Positions 53,272 to 63,236 are shown, counted from the first letter of the stretch. The stretch is DNA of 64,000 bases from Acidobacteriota bacterium (GCA_027459505.1 DAIDIE010000020.1:1-64000), one strand, 5' to 3'. Notes: generated by a model not told the origin, from the letters alone. Numbers and translations: made by a program.

Positions 53272-55542
53272 ATGTCACTAATCGGCCTTCTGGTGAAATG
53301 GCGGGCCAGGGTTTCGGCCCTGCCAGCGATGATCGGTTGTGGTTTTTTGTGCATTAGCGTGATTTATCCTGCCTCAGCACAAACCAAAGTAGACGAAACC
53401 CCGCTGATCGCGTACTGCAAAAAGATCTACCAGCAGGGGGTAGCGCAAGAGCAGCAGGGGCATCTGCAGCAGGCTTACGTGCTTTACGTGCAGGCTCAGG
53501 AGTTTGCCGACCTTCCCATTGCGGAGCGGGCCACCACGCGTTTGGAAAAGCAATGGCACAAGCAGGCAGCATCAGCAGTGGCGCGGGCGCGAACGGCGGC
53601 TCAACACGGGCACTGGAAGAGGGCGCTGGGGTTGCTGCAGACCGCCGTAAACGAACAGCCCGGCAACCCCATTTGGCGCCGCGATCTGGCGGCCGCTTTG
53701 GATCAGATGGGTCATGTGAATCAGGCGGCTGCGGAATTACGGCTGGAGCAGAACCTGCTCAGCGGTCCGGCGCAACAAGTGGTGGCGGAGCGACGCGAGG
53801 CATTCCTAAGCGCAACCAGGACCCATCTCCATGGAGAGCTTGCCTATTGTGCCGCCAGCCTGAACCGGCAGGCTCCGCGCTTGGCCGCCGCCATTCCCGA
53901 GCCGGAGGCAGCGCCTAAGAAGAAGGTCAGCGGCGGGGTCGACGCCTTCAACGAAGATGATCCGTACGCCAACGAGCAGCCCCAGTTGCAGTGCGCCGGG
54001 CCGGACAAGACGAACCCCCGTTTTGGCCACCAAGTCAAACTGCGCAACGGCGGCGGTAAAGCTCAGTTGCCTGCCACCCCTCTGGCCATGGGCGAGGCTG
54101 CGTTGCGCAGGTACTGCCGGCGTCTGCGCCGTTTTCGAACGGCTCTGTTGGCGTCAGCCCCGCATTCCTCCACGGTGCTGCCGTTGGAGCTGAATCTGGC
54201 GCGTTGCCAAAGCGACGAAGGCGACGTCACTGGCGCCGTAACGATACTAGCCGACATCCAAAAACGCGCCGCCCCCTTGTTTCTCGCCAATAGTCCTGTT
54301 GCCCTCCGTCTGCAGCATCTCCGCTGGTTGGTGAACCAGCACTCCTCCGGGAATAGGCCCCAGGCCAATGGGCCGGCAAATTCATCCTTGACCACCGCGG
54401 TAACCGCCGCTCAGCGGGATGAGGACCTCGGAAGCTTTCAGGCGGCGCTGCGGCAATGGAGTGCGGCGGTTTCGGAAGCGCAGCCGGGAGCTCCTTTACG
54501 GCACTGGCTTCAGCAAAGGGTCAGGCAAATGCGGCTTGATCTGGCAGTCACCCCGCGCGACACGGCGCTGCAGGTTGCCTACGAGAAGGAAGTGAATGCC
54601 GCCCGTGCGAACCTGCTGCCTCTTTTCGCGCTGTCACTGGAGGTGCCGGGAGTGCTTCCGCCGGCGGTGGCGAACCATCCCGAATTGCCTCCTTTGCAGT
54701 GTCTCAAGTTCGATCAAATCACAAAACTCACCGCCTCCTTCGTCAATTACCAGCTTGCGTTGGCGCGCACGCATCTGCGGCGCGCAGCCCAGATCGATCC
54801 TCTTGGCGGCCGGCTGAATCAACTGATGCTCATGATCGACTTCCAGACTGGCGATTCCAGTCGCACACTGGCCGATGCCAATGTCGTGCGCGCCCGCCAT
54901 CTGCCGGTCGTCCTCTACGGGTTCGCGCGGCAGTACGGCCACCAGCAAGTAAAGCCCTACAAAATGGCCATTGAACCCGGCGAGGTGGTGTTGACGCCGC
55001 TGATTGCTTCCTGTTCTTCAGGAGTGCCCCAGGCATTGCCCGCCCCGCCGGGCTCCGATCATCTGGATGGTATGGTTGGGCCGGTGCGACCCAGTGTGTC
55101 AGACGTTCACATTGGTCCTATTCTCAGCGCTCGCGTCAGCCATGGTCTTGTCCGGATTCGCACCAGACAGGAGCAGTGGTCGTTCTGGCCCGACTACCTG
55201 CAGCGCAGTTCCATCCTCACCAGCACCCAGCTCCGCTCTTCCTTGAATCAGCTGGTGGAGGTGCTGGTGCGCAACTGTGGGGTATCGAGCTTTCAGTTGG
55301 GTGATGAAAAGCTCACCACAATGGAAGGTCTCAATATCGGGGTAGCAGCGGTAGGGGCTGCCGCCATACCGGGTGCCTGGAACCTCGTCGCGTTGGTACC
55401 GCAGATCGCCGTGTCGGCTCACGACCTAATGTTGCAGAACGCAACCAGCCGGGCGGAACAGCGTCTGCAAGAGCCCCAATTGGATCAGCAACCGTTTGTT
55501 CCTATCCCGCTACATCCGGTAAGGTGGCACTTCCCTGGATAG
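53272..55542 (+). CDS. Large secreted TPR-like protein of unknown function
   Basis: About 756 residues from ATG at 53272 (the frame is open to 53086, antisense to the phosphoesterase). Signal segment CGFLCISVIYPASA. Repeated TPR-like stretches: IYQQGVAQEQQGHLQQAYVLYVQAQEF, ARTAAQHGHWKRALGLLQTAVN, DLAAALDQMGHVNQAAAELRL. The C-terminal third (residues 600-756) is a separate domain of unknown type. Hypothetical family, common in Acidobacteriota. Confidence 0.7.
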   Translation: MSLIGLLVKWRARVSALPAMIGCGFLCISVIYPASAQTKVDETPLIAYCKKIYQQGVAQEQQGHLQQAYVLYVQAQEFADLPIAERATTRLEKQWHKQAASAVARARTAAQHGHWKRALGLLQTAVNEQPGNPIWRRDLAAALDQMGHVNQAAAELRLEQNLLSGPAQQVVAERREAFLSATRTHLHGELAYCAASLNRQAPRLAAAIPEPEAAPKKKVSGGVDAFNEDDPYANEQPQLQCAGPDKTNPRFGHQVKLRNGGGKAQLPATPLAMGEAALRRYCRRLRRFRTALLASAPHSSTVLPLELNLARCQSDEGDVTGAVTILADIQKRAAPLFLANSPVALRLQHLRWLVNQHSSGNRPQANGPANSSLTTAVTAAQRDEDLGSFQAALRQWSAAVSEAQPGAPLRHWLQQRVRQMRLDLAVTPRDTALQVAYEKEVNAARANLLPLFALSLEVPGVLPPAVANHPELPPLQCLKFDQITKLTASFVNYQLALARTHLRRAAQIDPLGGRLNQLMLMIDFQTGDSSRTLADANVVRARHLPVVLYGFARQYGHQQVKPYKMAIEPGEVVLTPLIASCSSGVPQALPAPPGSDHLDGMVGPVRPSVSDVHIGPILSARVSHGLVRIRTRQEQWSFWPDYLQRSSILTSTQLRSSLNQLVEVLVRNCGVSSFQLGDEKLTTMEGLNIGVAAVGAAAIPGAWNLVALVPQIAVSAHDLMLQNATSRAEQRLQEPQLDQQPFVPIPLHPVRWHFPG

Positions 55543-55719
55543 CATTTCGAGAGAGTGTTACTGCCGCAGAGAGTTCCGTCGCTTCGCAAGTTGGCCTCCC
55601 ACGGGAACAAACCCGCCGTCCCCGGTGTCTATTCCTGTGAGTGGGTCCTGTGGGTCGTAGGGGGCAAAACGCCCGAGTCGGCCAGTGGAGCTTTGGCAGG
55701 TGTGGTTCAGGAGCGTGCG

Positions 55720-56412
55720 ATGGAGTACATTAAGAGTACAGCCATGGCAGATCGTCACGCCATCACCGGCTATTCCACTCCCGCTGCTCTGGAGCACAGC
55801 GGTGAACGGGAACTCGTGTCCGCGTTGCAGGCGGGTTCCGTGGAGGCGTTCAATTACCTCATTACGCTTTACCACCAGCCGCTTTACAACCTGATTTATC
55901 GCATGCTGGGCGATCCCGCGGATGCCTCCGACACCTTGCAGGAGGTCTTTCTCAAGGTCTATCGGGGCGCCGGTTCCTTTGCCGGCAAGAGCAGCCTCAA
56001 GACCTGGATGTACCGCATTGCCATGCACGAAGCCTCCAACCACCGCCGTTGGTGGAAGCGGCACAAGTTTCAGGAGACTTCGCTGGACGTGGAGGACGAG
56101 GCCGGCTTCAGTCTGGCCGACCGGCTTGAGGACCAGGGCGAATCGCCCCTGCAACAGGCCATGCGCCACCAGGCGCAGTCGCGTGTTTCGGCGGCTTTGG
56201 AGTCGGTTTCCGAACCCTTCCGCAGCGCGTTGTTGCTGCGGGAAGTCGAGGGGTTCTCCTACGAGGAGATTGCCGAGATCATGCAGGTGCGCGTGGGCAC
56301 CGTGAAGTCGCGTCTGATCCGGGGGCGTGAAATGCTGCGCCAGCGGCTGGAATGCGACGCCGCTCTTTGCCGCGAGCTCGGCTTACGGCAGAGCGCTTCG
56401 GAGGTCTTATGA
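55720..56412 (+). CDS. RNA polymerase sigma factor, sigma-70 family (ECF)
   Basis: 230 residues from ATG at 55720 with AGGAG seven bases upstream; ATG at 55744 is an alternative. Region 2: LITLYHQPLYNLIYRMLGDPADASDTLQEVFLKVYRGAGSF then KTWMYRIAMHEASNHRRWWK. Region 4: LLLREVEGFSYEEIAEIMQVRVGTVKSRLIRGREMLRQRL. Its stop overlaps the anti-sigma start (ATGA), so the two act as a pair. Confidence 0.93.
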   Translation: MEYIKSTAMADRHAITGYSTPAALEHSGERELVSALQAGSVEAFNYLITLYHQPLYNLIYRMLGDPADASDTLQEVFLKVYRGAGSFAGKSSLKTWMYRIAMHEASNHRRWWKRHKFQETSLDVEDEAGFSLADRLEDQGESPLQQAMRHQAQSRVSAALESVSEPFRSALLLREVEGFSYEEIAEIMQVRVGTVKSRLIRGREMLRQRLECDAALCRELGLRQSASEVL

Positions 56413-57053
56413 GCTGCGGGTTTGATCGCACACAGCTATCGCCTTATCTGGATGGGGAGTTGGGGGTCAACGAGAGCTGCCAGGTCTTGCGGCACGTGGA
56501 AAGCTGCGCCGATTGCCGCCGGTATCTGGAGCAACTCCGTTGCCTGGGCGAGGGGCTGCGCGCGTTGCCGGCAGCGCCCATGCCGGTCAATCTCGCCTTG
56601 CGTTTGCGGGTTGCCGCCTCGCACTCGGCCGCCGATATGCGCCCGTCAGGTTATTGGAGCATGCGGCTGCGGGAAGCGTTTCGCGCCATGGCGGTGCCTG
56701 CCGTGGCCGGCATGATGGGCGCCTGCTGCCTGTTTGGCCTGATCTTTGGCTCGGTGGACGTCAATCACACCTTGTTTACTCGCGGCGACGTGCCGCTGTC
56801 GGTGAACACCCCTCCGGAGGTGCTCCGCATGGACGGAGCCAACATCGGCGGCGCCGTGACCGTGGAAGCCACCGTCGATCCGAGTGGGCGCGTGGAAGAC
56901 TACCGCATTCTCTCGGGCTCCCACGACCCGCGCGTGATTTCACGGCTGAACAACGCGCTGCTATTTAGCGTCTTCAAGCCGGCCATGCAGTCGGGAACCC
57001 CAACTACCGGGCAGGTGTTGCTCTCCTACGACAGTATTCGCGTGCGCGGCTGA
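56409..57053 (+). CDS. Anti-sigma factor fused to a TonB C-terminal domain
   Basis: 214 residues. N-terminal zinc-finger anti-sigma domain: SPYLDGELGVNESCQVLRHVESCADCRRYLEQL, with H-x3-C-x2-C near residue 32. One transmembrane helix near residue 110 (AVPAVAGMMGACCLFGLIFGSV). The periplasmic part is TonB-C-like: GGAVTVEATVDPSGRVEDYRILSGSHDPRVISRLNNALLFSVFKPA. Such a fusion could link envelope or TonB status to sigma release. Confidence 0.85.
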   Translation: MSCGFDRTQLSPYLDGELGVNESCQVLRHVESCADCRRYLEQLRCLGEGLRALPAAPMPVNLALRLRVAASHSAADMRPSGYWSMRLREAFRAMAVPAVAGMMGACCLFGLIFGSVDVNHTLFTRGDVPLSVNTPPEVLRMDGANIGGAVTVEATVDPSGRVEDYRILSGSHDPRVISRLNNALLFSVFKPAMQSGTPTTGQVLLSYDSIRVRG

Positions 57054-57083
57054 AGCGCCCTGGCGCCAGTCTCGGACAAAAAG

Positions 57084-57123
57084 AATGCGGCCTTTCCCCG
57101 TGGGAAAGCCGCATTGTTTTTTT
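57084..57123 (+). terminator. Strong rho-independent terminator
   Basis: AATGCGGC.TTTCCC-cgt-GGGAAAGCCGCATT with a T7 run at 57117-57123. It ends the sigma/anti-sigma operon, and its reverse complement may serve prfB from the other side. Confidence 0.9.
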
Positions 57124-57152
57124 GCCGCGCTGAAGTCCGCTGATGCGCCTTC

Positions 57153-58275
57153 TTAGCCCGTCTTCTTCCACACCAGAAAGGCGTGGATCAACTCGTCCAG
57201 GTCACCATCCAGAACGCGATTGACGTCGCCGATTTCCGTTTTGGTGCGCACGTCTTTCACCATTTGATAGGGCTGCAGCACGTAAGAGCGGATCTGGCTG
57301 CCGAAGTCGATGTCCAGCTTGGATTCTTCGATCTTGCGGGTCTCCTCGCGCTTTTTCGCCATTTCGTGCTCGTAGAGGCGGGAGCGGAGAATCTTCATGG
57401 CCATGTCGCGGTTTTTGTGCTGCGAGCGTTCATTTTGGCACTGCACAACGATGTTGGTCGGCAAGTGCACGATGCGGACCGCCGAGTCGGTCATATTGAC
57501 GTGCTGTCCGCCCTTGCCACCGGCGCGGAAGGTGTCGATGCGCAGGTCGTCTTCGCGGATGTTGATCTCGATGCGATCGTCGATTTCCGGGCTGACAAAG
57601 ACGCTGGCGAATGAGGTGTGGCGGCGCTTGGCCTGATCAAAGGGCGAGATGCGCACCAGGCGGTGAACGCCGGTTTCCGATTGCAGCAGGCCGTAGCCGC
57701 TTTCTCCCTCGATGGTCAGCGTGGCCGATTTGATTCCCGCCTCTTCACCATCCTGGCGGTCATTGACCACGACCTTGAAGCCCTTGCGCTCGGCCCAGCG
57801 TATGTACATACGCATCAGCATTTCCGCCCAGTCCTGGCTTTCGGTGCCGCCGGCCCCGGGGTGAATAGTGACGATGGCGTTGAGGGCGTCGTTTTCGCCG
57901 TTCAGCAGCGTGCGGGTTTCAATGTCGTTGACGTCGTTACTCAGTTCATCGAGTCCGCGGCGCAGGTCCTCAATGACATCTTCTCCCTCCCGCGCCAGCT
58001 CGAAAAACGTCTCCAGGTCCTCCAGGCGGCGGCTGAGGCGTTGGTCATCTTCGAGCGCGCGCTCCACTCGCCGGCGCTCCCGGCTGACGGTCAGCGATTG
58101 CTGGGGATCGTTCCAGAAATTAGGTTCGGAGATGCGGCGGTCCAGCTCCGTGAGCTGCTCGCGCAGGTGGGAGACGTCAAAGATACACCCGCACGTCGTG
58201 CACCTTCGCCTTCAAACCCTGGAACTCGCGTTCCAGCTCTTCGAGAAAAACCTTTGCGGGACGTTCAACACTCAT
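57153..58275 (-). CDS. prfB: Peptide chain release factor 2, programmed +1 frameshift
   Basis: About 373 residues made from two frames. The first runs from ATG at 58275 for 32 codons (MSVERPAKVFLEELEREF...) to an in-frame TGA at 58177-58179. The second continues after a +1 shift (DVSHLREQLTEL...). It has SPFDQAKRRHTSF with the SPF tripeptide for UGA/UAA reading, and RAGGKGGQHVNMT with the GGQ motif. RF2 releases peptides at UGA and UAA. Gene callers that miss the shift start at about 58067. Confidence 0.95.
58176..58190 (-). promoter_or_regulatory. RF2 recoding site (CTT TGA C)
   Basis: On the minus strand the sequence reads TATCTTTGAC, the classical slippery CTT followed by TGA and C. The G-rich GCGGGTG just upstream corresponds to the internal Shine-Dalgarno that promotes slippage in E. 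coli. High RF2 ends translation here; low RF2 favours the +1 shift. Confidence 0.9.
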
Positions 58276-58337
58276 GGGAAATACTCGCGGGTCGCGGACG
58301 CGCAGGGCAGCGGCGGATGGTTCTGCCGGCGTGCGCT

Positions 58338-59972
58338 TCAGGCCAGCGCTTCAGGTTGTGTGTTCTCCTGGCGCGCGGCCCTCGCCTGGCTCTTGAAGTA
58401 GCAGGAGAGCAGCGCGAAGACACTCATTATGGCACACAGGTAAGCCGGCCAATCCCCCAGCAGGGTGTAGAGCGTACGCGTTCCGTTCATATTGAAGCGG
58501 GCGTGCAGCACTCCGTTAACACCCACCGGCAACTGTTGCCGCACCCGCCCGTAGGGATCAATGACCGCGGTGACGCCGTCATTGGTGTCGCGCAAAATCC
58601 AGCGGCGGTTCTCCATCGCGCGGACACGGGTCATAGCCAGGCTTTGCCAGCGCGCCGAGGAGTTGCCGTACCAGCCATCATCGGAGATGTTGACCAGAAA
58701 GTTGGATCCATCCATAACCGCCGAACGCGCCAGGGAAGGGAACACCGACTCGTAACAGATCAGCACTCCGAAGGAATGGCCGTTCAACGGAAACACACCG
58801 CTTCCACTGCCCGGATAAAACGCGCCCACCCCTTGCACCAGCTTGCCAATGTCCGCCAGTTGCTGCAGCCAGAGCGGCAGTGGAACATACTCGCCGAAGG
58901 GCACCAGGTGCTGCTTGTCGTAGCGGCCGCCGATCATGCCCGAGGGACGGATGTACATGGCGGAGTTGCGTGCCGCCAACTCTCCATTGGTTTCCGGTGG
59001 CCCAAAGCTGGTCTCGCCAAACAAGAGGCCAACATGCTCGTTGCCGGCGATCTCTTCCGTTTCCAGCGCGAGCTGCGGCTGCTGGTCGAATTCCAGAGGC
59101 GCGGGGGCCTCCGGCCAGATAACCAGAGCATGCCCCCCCTGGCTAGTTTGACCTTGGCTGTTATTGCCGGATACGGACGACAGGGCGCGGAGGTTATCCA
59201 GCAGAGCCTGGAAATGACCCGCGGTCCAGTGCTCGTTGAGCTTGACGTTGGGCTGCACCAGGACAGCCTCATAAGGCCGAACGCTTGCCGACGGTGGATG
59301 ATAGGGGAAGGTGGCGAAGCCAAGAATGGTGAACAGCAAGACTCCTTGCGTTATCAGCGTCCGCCGCGGCCGGATGCGCGGCACCAGATCAAGAGCCTGA
59401 AGCAGCAGATCGGCAAGGATGCTGTTGACCAGCGCGATCACAAAGCTCAGCAGGTAGACACCGCCGATGGGGGCCAGGAGCATGAAGCCGGCATGGTTCA
59501 CCTCGGCGTAGCCCAAAAGGTTCCAGGGAAAGCCCCCCATGGGAAGGTACGTGCGCAACAGCTCAACTGCCGTCCACCAGGCCGCCAGTGTCAACCAGGG
59601 CGCCGGACCTCGCCGCTGCAGCCAATAGCCCAGCCAGGCAAAAACGCCCTGCGAAAGGCCCATCAGCATAGCAAACAGGAAGAGCACAAAGCCGGCCAGC
59701 GCGGGGCTGAGCCCGCCATAACGCTGTATGGTGCTGTAGATCCAGGGACAGCTCCCTGCGAAAAACGCCATGCCGGCCAATTGCCCCGCCCAGAACGCCT
59801 CGCTTGCCCGGCGAGAGCGCGCCATGGCATAGAGCAGGGGAATGAGCGCAATCCAGCACAGCCAGCTCCAGGAAAGCTTTGGGAACAACGTGACCTGCAG
59901 CAGGCCAGAGAGCGCGCCCAACCAAAGGGTCGAGCGTCGCAGAAACGTGAATTGGGGTACGCGGAAGGGCAA
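58338..59972 (-). CDS. lnt: Apolipoprotein N-acyltransferase
   Basis: 544 residues with six to eight membrane segments in the first 220, then a nitrilase-like periplasmic domain. Catalytic triad: Glu in VIWPEAPAPLEF (about residue 286), Lys in YDKQHLVPFGEYVPLP (about 351), Cys in VLICYESVFPSLARS (about 405). Lnt adds the third acyl chain to lipoproteins, a Gram-negative trait. It lies upstream of prfB on the same strand, 62 bp apart. Confidence 0.95.
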   Translation of the reverse strand: MPFRVPQFTFLRRSTLWLGALSGLLQVTLFPKLSWSWLCWIALIPLLYAMARSRRASEAFWAGQLAGMAFFAGSCPWIYSTIQRYGGLSPALAGFVLFLFAMLMGLSQGVFAWLGYWLQRRGPAPWLTLAAWWTAVELLRTYLPMGGFPWNLLGYAEVNHAGFMLLAPIGGVYLLSFVIALVNSILADLLLQALDLVPRIRPRRTLITQGVLLFTILGFATFPYHPPSASVRPYEAVLVQPNVKLNEHWTAGHFQALLDNLRALSSVSGNNSQGQTSQGGHALVIWPEAPAPLEFDQQPQLALETEEIAGNEHVGLLFGETSFGPPETNGELAARNSAMYIRPSGMIGGRYDKQHLVPFGEYVPLPLWLQQLADIGKLVQGVGAFYPGSGSGVFPLNGHSFGVLICYESVFPSLARSAVMDGSNFLVNISDDGWYGNSSARWQSLAMTRVRAMENRRWILRDTNDGVTAVIDPYGRVRQQLPVGVNGVLHARFNMNGTRTLYTLLGDWPAYLCAIMSVFALLSCYFKSQARAARQENTQPEALA

Positions 59973-60049
59973 AGTTCAGCTTACCAAAAGGAGAGAGATT
60001 CCAGCTTGCGGCGGAGTCTCCCCCTGAAATAATCCTCTCACCCCAGCGG

Positions 60050-61210
60050 CTACACGGCCTGCCCGGCGGCAAATCCCGACGCCCACGCCCACTGGAAATT
60101 GAAGCCGCCCAAGTGCCCTGTGACGTCTACCACCTCGCCCACGAAAAACAGGCCGGGCACCTTGCGCGCTTCCATGGTCTTGGCGTTGAGCTCGTTGGTG
60201 TCGACGCCGCCTGCCGTGACTTCCGCCTTGTCGTAACCTTCCGTGTCCTCGGGAAACAGCTCCCATCGGTGCACTTGCTGCTCCCACTCCTTCAAGTCGT
60301 GATTGCTCCACCCGGAGGGAGGGAAATGCTTGACCCATCGGTCCGCAAGACGATGCGACAAGCTCTGACGCAGGAGCGCTCGCAGGAGCTGGAGATCACG
60401 TCCCCCCGCGTTTTGCAGCAGGGGAGTGGTGATTTCCCGGCCGGGAGCTAAATCGATTTGAATGGCTTCACCCCTCGACCAGAACGAAGAGACCTGGAGA
60501 ATTGAGGGCCCGCTCAGTCCACGATGGGTGATCAGCAGCTTTTCGCGGAAACGAGTGCTTCCGCATTGCGCGACAACCTCCGCGGAGATCCCCGCCAGTG
60601 TGCACCAGCGGCTGCGATCCTCTTCGCGAAGAGTGAGCGGAACCAGCGCTGGGCGGGTGGGCTGAACCCTGACTCCGAATTGGCGGGCAATCTCATAGCC
60701 AAGGCCGGAGGCCCCCATCCTTGGGATGGAGAGTCCCCCAGTGGCGACCACCAGCACCGGCGCGCGGTAGGTCTCACGTCCTTCCACTTGGAATCCGTCG
60801 TTGTGAGCTACGCTGCGAATCGGCTCGCCAAGGCGTATATCCACCTTTCCACGCAGGCACTCCTGGCGCAGCATTTCTACAATCTGGGCAGCGCTCTCGT
60901 CACAAAACAGTTGGCCCAGCGTTTTTTCGTGGTAGCGGATGCGATGCGCTTCCACTAGGGCGATAAAGTCGGCCGGGGTATAGCGTGCCAGCGCCGATTT
61001 GCAGAAATGGGGATTACCCGAAAGGTAGTTGGCGGGCTGGCAATGCAAGTTGGTGAAGTTGCAGCGACCGCCGCCGGAGATCAGGATTTTCTTCCCAAGC
61101 CGGTCAGCCTTCTCCAGCAGAAGGACACGGCGTCCACGCTGCCCGGCTTGCAAGGCGCACATCAGGCCCGCGGCGCCGCCACCGAGAATCATCACATCAA
61201 AGTTGTTCAT
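60050..61210 (-). CDS. FAD-dependent oxidoreductase, HI0933/YhiN (BaiN-like) family
   Basis: 386 residues. FAD site MILGGGAAGLMCALQAGQRG, then KKILISGGGRCNFTNLH, the HI0933 signature, and VVATGGLSIPRMGASGLGYEIA. The C-terminal part reads VTAGGVDTNELNAKTMEARKVPGLFFVGEVVDVTGHLGGFNFQWAWASG. Function in bacteria is uncertain; some members have roles in bile-acid or cysteine metabolism. Nothing in the neighbourhood supports a specific substrate. Confidence 0.88.
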   Translation of the reverse strand: MNNFDVMILGGGAAGLMCALQAGQRGRRVLLLEKADRLGKKILISGGGRCNFTNLHCQPANYLSGNPHFCKSALARYTPADFIALVEAHRIRYHEKTLGQLFCDESAAQIVEMLRQECLRGKVDIRLGEPIRSVAHNDGFQVEGRETYRAPVLVVATGGLSIPRMGASGLGYEIARQFGVRVQPTRPALVPLTLREEDRSRWCTLAGISAEVVAQCGSTRFREKLLITHRGLSGPSILQVSSFWSRGEAIQIDLAPGREITTPLLQNAGGRDLQLLRALLRQSLSHRLADRWVKHFPPSGWSNHDLKEWEQQVHRWELFPEDTEGYDKAEVTAGGVDTNELNAKTMEARKVPGLFFVGEVVDVTGHLGGFNFQWAWASGFAAGQAV

Positions 61211-61435
61211 GCGGGCCCAAGAGCGCCGGCGAGCTGGGGTTGGCTAAGCCCTTGCTGGGGCGGGACTTTTTTTCTCGTTTCTAGTACCACTTCCTGGTCC
61301 AGGCTCATCCAATGATACAGGGTGATAGAGACCACATCTGCAGCAGGTGAGGCCTCCCCCAGTACGCGGTGTGGCGGGAATGGGTGGACCTGCTAGGAGA
61401 ACGGCAAGGCAGCCGCCGCAGCGTGGAGGAGTATT

Positions 61436-61738
61436 ATGCGGTCCCTCATGAGTACAGTTTTGGCCTGCGCGTTTTCGTTCTCCGGGGTTGTTCTGTTTGC
61501 CCAGCAGCCGCATACCTCCACTGCCAGCGCCCATCCAGGGGCGAAGGCTCATGCCGCCGTGGACCCGGAAGCGTCCCCTTTGCTTCCCGCCGCAATGAGC
61601 GCGCGGCAGCAGCGGATGGCCCGCAACTGGCGTCGCCACGAAGAGGCGCGGGATTGGCGCGCCGCGCGCAACAGTTGCCGCTCGCAGGCTACCTCCACAG
61701 CCGCTCGCCGCCACACCGGCCGCTCGCGTTCGCTGTAG
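61436..61738 (+). CDS. Small secreted basic protein
   Basis: 100 residues from ATG at 61436 preceded by GGAGGAG. Signal peptide (STVLACAFSFSGVVLFAQ) and a mature region rich in Arg, Ala and His (ARQQRMARNWRRHEEARDWRAARN). No known family. Between a flavoprotein and a transglutaminase-like gene, with 225 bp of non-coding sequence before it. Confidence 0.55.
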   Translation: MRSLMSTVLACAFSFSGVVLFAQQPHTSTASAHPGAKAHAAVDPEASPLLPAAMSARQQRMARNWRRHEEARDWRAARNSCRSQATSTAARRHTGRSRSL

Positions 61739-61896
61739 AGTGCTGGGCCAGAGTGCTGGGCACGAGTTCCAGGCTCGTTTGCTGTTTGCTTCAGAGCCGA
61801 TCAGCGGCTGACCCGAGGCCAAACCAGCCGCCGTATGGTCCCAATTGCTGAGGCAAAGCGCTGCCCAGTTAATGCCGCGCTTGCTTCTCTCGCAAC

Positions 61897-63027
61897 ATGG
61901 CTTTCGTTCCCCGTTTCAACCCTCGCCAGGATCGCTATAGCCGCCTGTTGGCGGCCTGCAGCCTTGCCAGCCTGTTCTTGTCATTGGTGCTGGTTCTGGG
62001 CGCCTCCGTGTACGTCCGCAACATGGAGTTGTTTCCCTCTTCACTTCCGGTCATCGCGGCCTCCCCTATGCCGCCGGTATCCCCTCTTCTGTTGCACTAT
62101 CAATTGCAACTGCCCGGGCAGGGCGAGGTCTTTCCCGCGCTGGTCAGTGAGGGGCATGCCGACTACTGGCCGCTAGCCGTTCTCACAATCACCAACAATG
62201 CCTCCTCGCCAGCGGTGGAGATCATTACCGCTTCCATCCCCGGTTGGAGCAACGTCGACCAGCGGACGGTGGTCATCAACGCAGGGCAGAGCTATCGCGT
62301 CTCGCTCAGCCCCCAGTTGCTGCCGCGCGCATTTCAGAATCAGGAATTACGGCAGGCTATCTTATCCGTGCTGGTTCACAGTCCTGACGACGTGGTTGGA
62401 TTCCACGACACCCGCAACGTTTATCTTCATGGCGCCTCCGATCTCTACTGGGGCAAACGGTTCGCCAACGCTCAATTCGTGGCCCGTTGGGTCACTCCCC
62501 ACGACCCGAGCGTACTGAACCTGATCGCCTCCGCGCGGCGCTATATCCGTAACGGCCGTCTTCCGGGCTACGAGGAGAATGTCAACCCGCGCGTGCAGGC
62601 TCGCGAGGTGGAAAGCGAAGTGCGCGCCGTTTTCGAAGCGATGCGCCACTCCGGCTTGAGCTACGTCAACAGCATGTTTACGTTTGGGAATTTCGCCGGT
62701 GATGCGGAACGCATCCGCCTGCCGCGGGAGACCCTCACCGAATATTCGGCCAACTGCATCGATGTTTCCGTTGCGTTTGCCTCGGCCATGGAGAACCTGG
62801 GCATCGATCCGGTAATCATGATCGTCCCGGGACACGCCTTCACCGGGGTACGCCTGGGGGAGAACTCCAATGAGATTCGCTACGTGGATCTGACCGTGCT
62901 TCCAGAGGGAACCCTGGCCAGCGCCGAAGAGCGCGCCCGATATTGGCTGCAAAAGACTCCCGTGAATGAGCGGTTGATGGTGGACATCGGCTCGGCGCGC
63001 GAGTTGGGCATTTACCCAATGGAATAG
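61897..63027 (+). CDS. Membrane-anchored transglutaminase-like protein
   Basis: 376 residues. One N-terminal transmembrane helix (LAACSLASLFLSLVLVLGASVYV), a beta-rich domain (residues 60-170), then a papain-like transglutaminase fold. Cys in YSANCIDVSVAFASAMENLG, His in IVPGHAFTGVRL, Asp in EIRYVDLTVLPEGTL form the triad. Bacterial members include peptidases and cross-linking enzymes; substrate unknown. Probably anchored in the inner membrane facing the periplasm. Confidence 0.75.
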   Translation: MAFVPRFNPRQDRYSRLLAACSLASLFLSLVLVLGASVYVRNMELFPSSLPVIAASPMPPVSPLLLHYQLQLPGQGEVFPALVSEGHADYWPLAVLTITNNASSPAVEIITASIPGWSNVDQRTVVINAGQSYRVSLSPQLLPRAFQNQELRQAILSVLVHSPDDVVGFHDTRNVYLHGASDLYWGKRFANAQFVARWVTPHDPSVLNLIASARRYIRNGRLPGYEENVNPRVQAREVESEVRAVFEAMRHSGLSYVNSMFTFGNFAGDAERIRLPRETLTEYSANCIDVSVAFASAMENLGIDPVIMIVPGHAFTGVRLGENSNEIRYVDLTVLPEGTLASAEERARYWLQKTPVNERLMVDIGSARELGIYPME

Positions 63028-63220
63028 CCGTCTGAAACAACTCTGAAGTGCGCCGGGGAGCGGAAACGAGACCGTTTCGCCCGCGCGCGGTGCCACACGA
63101 TGTCACCCACCATCCGGCGGTGACGCAAAGTGTCACCCTGGGGTCCGGTTTGCAGTGGCGGCTCTCTCAAGTGCAGGCAAATTCACACCTTTTTGCTCGC
63201 GCCAGCACAGTTCCCGGGTT

Positions 63221-63236
63221 TGGCCCGCGACATGCC
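63221..63236 (+). promoter_or_regulatory. Candidate sigma-54 promoter
   Basis: TGGC-N8-TGCC at 63221-63236, the -24/-12 spacing of RpoN promoters, about 50 bp before the response regulator start. The -12 element is not perfect (TGCC instead of TGCA/T), and no activator site is visible. Two TGTCACCC repeats and GGTGACG lie 90 to 130 bp upstream (63100-63137). Confidence 0.3.

Noticed and set aside
57618-60032. An 804-codon plus-strand open frame
   Set aside because: It is antisense to prfB and lnt, both with clear catalytic motifs. The frame is a GC-rich shadow.
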